The notes beneath the pieces were generated by a model. It was not told the DNA's origin. It ran no database searches and saw only the letters and a list, made by a program, of their open reading frames with translations. Source: Colwellia sp. (GTDB lineage Bacteria > Pseudomonadota > Gammaproteobacteria > Enterobacterales > Alteromonadaceae). From it: a stretch of 37,974 nucleotides of DNA. Position 1 is the first letter of the stretch. Every line of letters starts with the position of its first letter. Made by a program: the position numbers and the translations under genes. Positions 31,915-37,974 of this stretch are shown here, piece by piece. The stretch is from the NCBI GenBank assembly GCA_029938115.1, contig JAPYOP010000027.1:21273-59246 (forward strand), read 5' to 3'.

Positions 31915-34773
31915 CTAAAACTTAGCTCGAACACCTAAAGCAAAACGCTGTCCTGTTTCACTATATGAATGGAACTGGTTTTTGTGACGACCATACTTGT
32001 GTGTAGCTTCATCTAAAACATTCAAGCCATTTAAATACACAGTAAAATTGTCATTAATGTAATAGTTAACACTAAAATCAAGTTGCTCATAAGCACCAAC
32101 ATATTGTGGTTCCCCTCGACCGCCATAATTCAAACTTTGCAAGAATTCAGAGCGCCAATTGTAAGCAATTCGCACTGATAGTGTTTCATTTTCATAGAAA
32201 GCAATCAGATTGGCATTATCACTCAAACCAGGGAGAGAGAAATCAGATTCAGTAGACAATTCAGCATTACTGGAAATACCAGTATAGTTCGCTTGTACAC
32301 CGAAACCATTATCAAAAGTATGAATAATGTTTACTTCATAACCTTCGATTTTTGCATCATCGATATTACGAGGCCTAGTCACATGGATTGTATCTACATC
32401 AGAAGTCAATAGTTCGTAATCTTTCTCAATGGTTGTTTCTGTGACAATCCAGTCTGCTACATTCTTGGTAAATACAGCAACAGAAAGCATAGAAGCATCA
32501 CTATAGTACCACTCAAGTGATACATCTAAGTTAGTAGAAAGATAAGGTTTAAGTTGAGGATTTGATCCATTGCCGTAACCACAGCTATCTTCTCCACCTT
32601 CATGAATGCCATTACCATTACAATCTAACGTACCATCTTGCATACTCAACCAAGGAGCAACAGAATCCATTATTGGACGAGTCAATGTTTGAGAAGCAGC
32701 AAATCGCAGTTTCACGTCTTCATGTACATCCATATTAATGTTCAGGTTTGGCAAAAAATTTGTATATGAACTACTTTCTACCACAGAAACAAAATCACCA
32801 TCTTCTGCAAATATAGCACGCAGTATTGGTGGATTTGGGTTTTCTGGTGTTGATGGATCTTGTACGTAATCAATCAATTTTTGAATTTGCCCCGATGAAT
32901 CTAGATTTGTCTCAACGTAACGTGCTCCTGCTGTTACTTCTATTAACATGTCATCTAGTTCAAATTCGAAGTTTCCTGATACATAGAGAGCGGTCAGTTC
33001 TTCTTCAATTTCATAACCTATTGGTTTTTCCACTGACGTTAGACCACCAGCGTTATCAAAGTATTCCTGTGCAGAAATATCTTGACCCACCATATTACCA
33101 TCATCGCCATTAAGCTGATCAAGCGTGGCCGGGTCAGCAAACCAAGCCATATAAGCGGCAATATCGGTAAATACATGTTGGGCATCTTCAATACCTGGCA
33201 TACATTGATTACAAACCGAACCATAATCTGTTAGTTCTGCTGGTACAAGAACACCTACTGAGCCTTGGGTTCTCTTATAAATCCAACCCGCATCATCATG
33301 CATGCCCCATTCCCGGTTTTGCTTATTATTAGTAGAGTAATGTAAACCGAAATCAACACTTAATAGCGGCCCCATATCCATATCATAGCTAAAGTCGAAT
33401 TTTGCCCCTATATTTTCAGCTTCAACATTCCAGCCAGATTGTCCATAATGCGCGGCCTTAAGCGCCCCCAAAGGTATGTCGTTAGCGTTTCCCTCTGACT
33501 CATATAAAGGATAATCTCCACCACCGCGGTAGTCATACGATGAATAGCCAATATAGTCACTACCACCTTCCATAATCGCCTGCGAGTTTGTACCTTTATT
33601 GTGGTTATTTGCCTCAGACCAGAAAAAATCAGCATTTAGACTTAGCTTATCGGTAATAAGCCAATCTGCATTAAAACCAAGTGACGATAAATCAGTAGGT
33701 CGTTGTTCTTCAAGCCAAGCCGTAGCTTGGCCATTAATACCATGCTGTAAAAACATTATATTTCGATCAGTTTCATTATCAAGAACTGGGTCTATGCCCC
33801 CTTCTGTGCCTTCATAATCACCCGTTGGCCACCAGAACCATTGACCTCCACCACGATAACCTTCAGATTCAACATTAAACTCTGAGTAGAGGCCATCTAC
33901 AGAAATCTTTAAATCATCGGAAGCCTCATATTCAACGACAAATGTTGCACTGGTACGTTCTCTGGTCTCCTCAAAACTACTGACGCCTAATGACTGAATC
34001 ATATTCACATCTTCAAGCATGCGCCAACCTCCTTCAGGTGGTCCCGACCAACTCTGGCCTTTTTTAATGGCAAGATCACCGACTTCTGTTCGCCAGTTTT
34101 CTACACTATTAAGCGTTTGAGACCTTTCTGTGCGGTTTAAAGAAAACAAAACCCCTAGCTTATCGTCTGCAAAAGTATTACTGATAACAGCAGAGAATTG
34201 CGGCTCTACTTTTTCATTAGTGCTGTTATATAAACCTTCTGCTTGCGCTCTAAACTGAAAACCTGGATTTGCTAAGGGACTGGCGGTTTTGATATTAACC
34301 GTTCCGCCAATTCCACCTTCAGTTAGTTGTACTGTACCAGACTTATAAACATCAACAGAGCGAATCATACCTGATGCCAAAGCATCTAGACTGAAAGAGC
34401 GATCAGTAGTGTCTGTCGCAAGTTGGCGTCCATTTATAAGTACAGTATTAAAGTTTGGGCCTAAACCACGGATTGATATGAATCTGCCTTCACCCCCGCT
34501 ACGGTCTATGGCAACACCGGTTATCCGCTGTAAAGCTTCTGCAATGTTTGCATCTGGAAACTTACCAATATCTTCGGCATTGATGGTATCAACAATGGTA
34601 TTAGAATCTCTCTTAGACAGAATAGAGCTAGCATAATTGGCACGGATACCTGTTACCTCTATTACTTCAATTTGTTGTTCTTTTTCGTCTTCTGCAAAAA
34701 CACTTGTAGTAGTAAGCACTGTTGTAGATAACGCGGCAAGAATTGCCATTGAAACTTTAGTTCTTCTATTCAT
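31915..34773 (-). CDS. TonB-dependent outer-membrane receptor for oligosaccharide
   Basis: 952 residues: signal peptide 1-27 (ending SVFA), a TonB-box-like IEVIEVTG (35-42), plug domain about 50-165 (INAEDIGKFPDANIAEALQRITGVAIDR, quoted in part as GKFPDANIAEALQ; then SIRGLGPNFNTVLINGR and GGIGGTVNIKT), and a 22-strand-type barrel ending in Phe (FALGVRAKF). The family is the large TonB-dependent receptor class (TIGR01782-type) used for glycans by Alteromonadales and Caulobacterales; no SusD-like partner is expected or seen. ATG 34773 has AGGGAA 5 bases upstream. Import of sulfated galacto/fuco-oligosaccharides is inferred from neighbours. It is divergent from the plus-strand sulfatase gene. 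Confidence 0.93.
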   Translation of the reverse strand: MNRRTKVSMAILAALSTTVLTTTSVFAEDEKEQQIEVIEVTGIRANYASSILSKRDSNTIVDTINAEDIGKFPDANIAEALQRITGVAIDRSGGEGRFISIRGLGPNFNTVLINGRQLATDTTDRSFSLDALASGMIRSVDVYKSGTVQLTEGGIGGTVNIKTASPLANPGFQFRAQAEGLYNSTNEKVEPQFSAVISNTFADDKLGVLFSLNRTERSQTLNSVENWRTEVGDLAIKKGQSWSGPPEGGWRMLEDVNMIQSLGVSSFEETRERTSATFVVEYEASDDLKISVDGLYSEFNVESEGYRGGGQWFWWPTGDYEGTEGGIDPVLDNETDRNIMFLQHGINGQATAWLEEQRPTDLSSLGFNADWLITDKLSLNADFFWSEANNHNKGTNSQAIMEGGSDYIGYSSYDYRGGGDYPLYESEGNANDIPLGALKAAHYGQSGWNVEAENIGAKFDFSYDMDMGPLLSVDFGLHYSTNNKQNREWGMHDDAGWIYKRTQGSVGVLVPAELTDYGSVCNQCMPGIEDAQHVFTDIAAYMAWFADPATLDQLNGDDGNMVGQDISAQEYFDNAGGLTSVEKPIGYEIEEELTALYVSGNFEFELDDMLIEVTAGARYVETNLDSSGQIQKLIDYVQDPSTPENPNPPILRAIFAEDGDFVSVVESSSYTNFLPNLNINMDVHEDVKLRFAASQTLTRPIMDSVAPWLSMQDGTLDCNGNGIHEGGEDSCGYGNGSNPQLKPYLSTNLDVSLEWYYSDASMLSVAVFTKNVADWIVTETTIEKDYELLTSDVDTIHVTRPRNIDDAKIEGYEVNIIHTFDNGFGVQANYTGISSNAELSTESDFSLPGLSDNANLIAFYENETLSVRIAYNWRSEFLQSLNYGGRGEPQYVGAYEQLDFSVNYYINDNFTVYLNGLNVLDEATHKYGRHKNQFHSYSETGQRFALGVRAKF

Positions 34774-34971
34774 AATATTTCCCTTACAAAACTATGTTTT
34801 ATTTAAAAATTCAAAATTATTTTGTTTTTCTTATTATTTTCAACTAAATAGATCCTTACCGTTTCATTCATTAATTTTTATCACAAACAAGCCATTTCTA
34901 ACTCAAACACTAGAAAAAAGAATAGCTGCTAAATAAATGAAATCAAATAGAGCAATAAATCTACAAACAAA

Positions 34972-34987
34972 GGGTAAACGCTTTCCC
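34972..34987. promoter_or_regulatory. Second-type operator candidate
   Basis: GGGTAAACGCTTTCCC: imperfect palindrome (6 of 8 half-site pairs) centred on CpG, of general LacI-family appearance but differing from the AACGTT sites. A related sequence, AGGTAAGCCCTTACCC (35069-35084, 12 of 16 identical), lies 97 bases away. Confidence 0.4.
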
Positions 34988-35272
34988 AAAAAAGTTCAAG
35001 TAAAAGATCGAAACCTCAATCGACAAGCATAAGACCAGGCAGAACAGTGGTTACAGAGGGTAGATACAAGGTAAGCCCTTACCCAAATGTCAAATGGTTT
35101 TAAAATGAAATTTTATTAAATATGTTTATTCAATAACAAATTGGTATTCAAATATATTTATTTTACGGATATACATAGTAATACCAGGCTACAACCCTAT
35201 CAAAAACATGACTTTCAATTGACTGCCAAAGTTTAGTGATTCATTTATTGTAGTTATCGAATAGAAATAACC

Positions 35273-35288
35273 ATGGGAACGTTGCCAT
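35273..35288. promoter_or_regulatory. LacI-type operator candidate O5 (sulfatase gene)
   Basis: ATGGGAACGTTGCCAT pairs at 7 of 8 half-site positions. Its right half contains the candidate -35 TTGCCA, so bound repressor would block polymerase. It lies 66 bases before ATG 35354, nearly the same distance as O3 and O4 from their genes. Confidence 0.65.
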
Positions 35289-35310
35289 TTATTTCATTAT
35301 AGTTAAGAAT
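35282..35310 (+). promoter_or_regulatory. Candidate promoter of plus-strand sulfatase gene
   Basis: TTGCCA (35282-35287), a 17-base spacer and AAGAAT (35305-35310, 4/6 to -10). It overlaps operator O5. Confidence 0.4.
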
Positions 35311-35353
35311 AGAACAAATCAATAAAACACATTAGTAAATTAACTGAGACAAT

Positions 35354-36787
35354 ATGAAGATAATTAAGAAGCTTTTGGTGGCAAGTCTACTACTATCTAG
35401 CGCACAACTATTCGCAGCAGACAAACCCAACTTCATTATTATATTAACCGATGACCAAGGTTATGCAGATGTTGGTTTTAATGGCAGTAAAGACATTCGA
35501 ACTCCTCATATAGACCGTATTGCCAATGAAGGAACTAAGTTCAATAATGGTTATGTTAGCTATGCTGTTTGTGGTCCTAGCCGAGCGGGTTTACTTACGG
35601 GAAGATATCAAGGCCGATTTGGCTTTGACCGTAACCCGCATATGGATCCAACAGATATTACTTCGGGGATGCCATTAGATGAAAAAATGATCTCTGAAGT
35701 ATTAAAGCCTGTAGGTTACACTTCTAGCATTATTGGCAAGTGGCATATGGGTTCACACCCCGAGCTTACCCCGAATAAACGTGGCTTTGATCACTTTTAT
35801 GGCTTCCTTGCTGGTGGTCATCGATATTTCCCTGAAGATTTAATTTATAAAGACATAGCCGAAGGTTTAGCTCAAGAAAACCCTAAAAAAATATGGACTT
35901 CATGGTATTACACTAAGCTGTTAGAGAATGATAAACGTATTGAAACCGATGAGTATTTAACCGACGAACTTTCAAATTCAGCCGTTGAGTTCATTAAACG
36001 TGAAAAAGATAATCCTTTTTTCTTATATCTTTCCTACAATGCGCCACATACGCCATTGCAAGCATCTCAAGAATATTTAGATCGCAACAAACACATTCCT
36101 AAAGGAAAACGTAGAACCTATGCCGCGATGATAACGGCTGTAGATGACGGTGTTGGTCGCGTACTAGCCACATTAGACGAACTGGGGCTTGATGATAATA
36201 CCTTAGTATTTTTTCTTTCAGATAATGGCGGTCCAGAAAAGAAAAATGCATCGGATAACGGAGAGTTAAGAGGCCACAAAGGTGATTACTTCGAAGGTGG
36301 TATCCATGTACCGTTTGCCATGCGTTGGCCTGGAAAAGTCCCTGCAGGGCAAGTGTATAATAATTCAATTAGCTCACTTGATATTTTAGCCACATTCGCT
36401 GGTTTAACTAACGCTCCAATAGCTAAAGAACGTCCACTAGATGGCGTTAATTTAATGCCTTACGTTACAGGTAAAAATACAGAAGCACCTCACGACATCT
36501 TGTTCTGGCGTAATTTTGATAAAGGCATAGTGGCAGCCCGTAGTGGTAATAACAAAACTATTTTATTTAAGAAAAACCAGAAAAAACATTTATATAACTT
36601 AGATAAAGACTTGTCTGAAACTACCAATTTATACAAAGCCAATACCGAAACATATAATAAACAACAAGCTGAAATGACATCTTGGGAAAGTGAACTGGCA
36701 ACAGAGCCCGCTTTTAAAGGACTACTTATGGCTAAAAAAGCACATGCAAAGAAGCTAAAAGAATATAAAAACAAAAAGAAAAAATAG
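35354..36787 (+). CDS. Secreted family S1 arylsulfatase
   Basis: 477 residues with signal peptide 1-22 (ending LFAA). Sulfatase core: NFIIILTDDQGYADVGFNG (26-44), formylglycine motif C73-G-P-S-R77 followed by AGLLTGRYQGRFG, SIIGKWHMGSHPELTPN, FFLYLSYNAPHTPLQAS, FLSDNGGPEKKNASDNGELRG and HVPFAMRWPG. Its closest style is the arylsulfatase A-like group common in red-algal galactan PULs, but the subfamily is not assignable by eye. An unusually Lys-rich tail (AKKAHAKKLKEYKNKKKK) ends the protein. It is the first gene of a plus-strand operon whose second gene starts 10 bases after its stop. Confidence 0.92.
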   Translation: MKIIKKLLVASLLLSSAQLFAADKPNFIIILTDDQGYADVGFNGSKDIRTPHIDRIANEGTKFNNGYVSYAVCGPSRAGLLTGRYQGRFGFDRNPHMDPTDITSGMPLDEKMISEVLKPVGYTSSIIGKWHMGSHPELTPNKRGFDHFYGFLAGGHRYFPEDLIYKDIAEGLAQENPKKIWTSWYYTKLLENDKRIETDEYLTDELSNSAVEFIKREKDNPFFLYLSYNAPHTPLQASQEYLDRNKHIPKGKRRTYAAMITAVDDGVGRVLATLDELGLDDNTLVFFLSDNGGPEKKNASDNGELRGHKGDYFEGGIHVPFAMRWPGKVPAGQVYNNSISSLDILATFAGLTNAPIAKERPLDGVNLMPYVTGKNTEAPHDILFWRNFDKGIVAARSGNNKTILFKKNQKKHLYNLDKDLSETTNLYKANTETYNKQQAEMTSWESELATEPAFKGLLMAKKAHAKKLKEYKNKKKK

Positions 36788-36797
36788 AGTAATAAAA

Positions 36798-37974
36798 ATG
36801 ACAGATAGCGAAAAGACCGATAAAGGCAAACCTTCATATTGTAGTACTATTGCTAGCTGCTCACCCAGCGTTAATAGACGCCAACTTTTAAAAGGGATTG
36901 GTGCAGGAATGGCTACGGCAACAGGCGCACTTGCAATGCCAACAATGGCTGGCCCGTTTGCCTTTGATAAAAACAACAAAATTGTAGACTCCAGCAATAG
37001 CCCTATTCCTTTAGATAAGAAACTCGATAAAGACTGGGTTAAATCTCTTTATGCAAGAGGAGAAGCCACCACCTACAAAGGTTGGCAGCAACAGCAATAT
37101 ATCGGCATGCCCATTGGCGGAATAGGCACAGGTACTGTTTACATTGGCGGCGACGGAAAACTTTGGGTTTGGGATATTTTTAATGAAAACCATGAAGGTG
37201 TCGTACCTCAGGTTTTTGAGCACCCAACACTAACAGATCTTTTTGGTAAAAAAGGCTTAAATGAACGTCACGGATCAAACTATATTAATCCCCCTGCTCA
37301 AATCAGTCCTTGGCATTTTGAACAAGGTTTTGCTGTTACTATTGTTCAAGGTATTAAACAAGATCAGAAAAAAGATCGCCGTACACTAGACAAAAATGGC
37401 TTTAGCGACATCACCTTTAAAGGTCAAATGCCTATTGCAGATATTAGTTATCGCGACTCAGCAACGTCATTAAGTGTCGAGCTTGAAGCGATGACGCCTT
37501 ATATCCCCCTTGATACTGACCGCTCTAGTTTTCCAGCCACTATCATGCGTTACAGTTTTACCAATAACAGCAATATCACGATGCAGATCACAGCAGAGGC
37601 ATGGTCAGAAAACCCCGTTCTACAAAATAAAGCGTCTAAACATAATGCTCGTTTACTTAGCGCTGAATATTCAGATAAAACTGGCGTCGGTTTTATCGCT
37701 AGCTGTGAGGCATTGAAGCCAACAGAACAATCGGCTCTTGAAAAAGTTTCTGATTTTGGCTCATTTTCATTATTCTGCATGGATAAGAATGCCTCAGTTA
37801 AAATGCAGTTACTTAACAAAACTCCGGTTACTCGCCTTTTAAGCGATATATCACTTAAGCCAAACGAGACCAAAGAAGTTACCTTTATCGTATCTTGGTA
37901 TTTTCCCAATCAAAAAGCGCTTACTAAACCAAAACATCAAAACATAAAACGTTGGTATGCCAGTAAATATAATG
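36798..37974 (+). CDS. Tat-exported GH116-type glycosidase (3' end cut by window)
   Basis: ATG 36798 opens a frame that continues past the window end (392 codons visible). It starts with a twin-arginine signal: NRRQLLKG near residue 35, then a hydrophobic stretch ending in ALAMPTMAGP; two Cys (in SYCSTIASCS) precede the Tat motif. The mature part begins with GMPIGGIGTGTVYIGGDGK and LWVWDIFN, the hallmark of the N-terminal beta-sandwich of GH116 enzymes (GBA2-type glucosylceramidase family; beta-glucosidase, beta-xylosidase and related activities). The catalytic (alpha/alpha)6 barrel lies beyond the window, so activity cannot be judged. It is in an operon with the sulfatase and so under the same operator. 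Confidence 0.8.
   Translation, partial: MTDSEKTDKGKPSYCSTIASCSPSVNRRQLLKGIGAGMATATGALAMPTMAGPFAFDKNNKIVDSSNSPIPLDKKLDKDWVKSLYARGEATTYKGWQQQQYIGMPIGGIGTGTVYIGGDGKLWVWDIFNENHEGVVPQVFEHPTLTDLFGKKGLNERHGSNYINPPAQISPWHFEQGFAVTIVQGIKQDQKKDRRTLDKNGFSDITFKGQMPIADISYRDSATSLSVELEAMTPYIPLDTDRSSFPATIMRYSFTNNSNITMQITAEAWSENPVLQNKASKHNARLLSAEYSDKTGVGFIASCEALKPTEQSALEKVSDFGSFSLFCMDKNASVKMQLLNKTPVTRLLSDISLKPNETKEVTFIVSWYFPNQKALTKPKHQNIKRWYASKYN

Larger units (their letters stand above)
34774..35353. promoter_or_regulatory. 580-base divergent regulatory region (TBDR / sulfatase)
   Basis: A gene-free AT-rich region. It contains operator-like pseudo-palindromes at 34972-34987 and 35069-35084, an AACGTT-type operator at 35273-35288 and a candidate promoter for the sulfatase gene. 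The TBDR promoter could not be placed with confidence; the leader next to ATG 34773 is a long A/T run. Confidence 0.5.

Noticed and set aside
17247-36787. Carrageenan or porphyran PUL as a firm assignment
   Set aside because: GH2 enzymes and sulfatases are compatible, but no GH16, GH82, GH50, GH86, GH117 or anhydrogalactose pathway gene is visible, and the monosaccharide pathway present is for L-fucose.
36490-36837. 115-codon minus-strand open frame
   Set aside because: Antisense to the end of the sulfatase gene; its hydrophobic Phe/Leu content simply reflects the Lys-rich tail on the other strand.
37550-37909. 119-codon minus-strand open frame
   Set aside because: Antisense to the GH116-type gene, which has strong family motifs in the plus frame.

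Overview
AT-rich DNA with a strongly one-sided gene layout (nearly everything on the minus strand), secreted sulfatases, a TonB-dependent receptor (TBDR), lipobox lipoproteins and an L-fucose oxidation operon. This fits a marine, algal-polysaccharide-degrading gammaproteobacterium of the Colwellia/Thalassotalea/Alteromonadales type. That placement is inferred from protein style and gene content; no rRNA or other phylogenetic marker is present. The window is essentially one polysaccharide utilization locus (PUL), probably for a sulfated, galactose- and fucose-containing polysaccharide. It runs off both ends, because the first and last genes are cut.

Layout. 1-2077 (minus): a truncated TIM-barrel-type putative glycoside hydrolase and a secreted alpha/beta-hydrolase with a TTG start. 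2250-5889 (minus): two lipoprotein sulfatases. 6351-7262 (plus): a GntR/FCD regulator with two winged-helix domains. 7326-8717 (minus): a ModF-like tandem ABC ATPase that looks like an unrelated passenger. 8804-16891 (minus): a nine-gene operon that takes L-fucose from uptake to pyruvate. In transcription order it encodes a two-subunit UxaA-family dehydratase, an aldo/keto-reductase L-fucose dehydrogenase, a lactonase, an SDR dehydrogenase, a FucP symporter, a mutarotase, a diketo-deoxy-fuconate hydrolase and a lactate dehydrogenase. 17247-18686 (minus): a periplasmic sulfatase with an unusual CNASR active-site motif. 18860-24248 (minus): a periplasmic Sel1-repeat protein with a TonB-C-like insert, preceded by a 1283-residue surface protein with three copies of a carbohydrate-binding-like domain. 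24668-34773 (minus): GH2 beta-galactosidase, LacI regulator, GH2 lipoprotein and TBDR. 35354-37974 (plus): a fourth sulfatase and a truncated Tat-exported GH116-type enzyme.

How it works together (inference). The surface protein and the TBDR would capture and import fragments. Four sulfatases, an esterase-like hydrolase, two GH2 enzymes, the GH116-type enzyme and the putative GH would trim them. L-fucose would enter through FucP and be oxidised to pyruvate plus L-lactate, and LldD would turn the lactate into pyruvate. A LacI-type operator (GRKAACGTTMYC) recurs upstream of the two GH2 genes, the surface-protein gene and the plus-strand sulfatase, next to or overlapping plausible -35 boxes, which suggests one LacI regulon. 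The fucose operon instead has a different palindrome overlapping its likely -35, possibly the site of the GntR regulator. No alpha-L-fucosidase, fucanase, endo-galactanase or sulfatase-maturing enzyme is recognisable in the window. No tRNA, rRNA, CRISPR array or transposase was seen.
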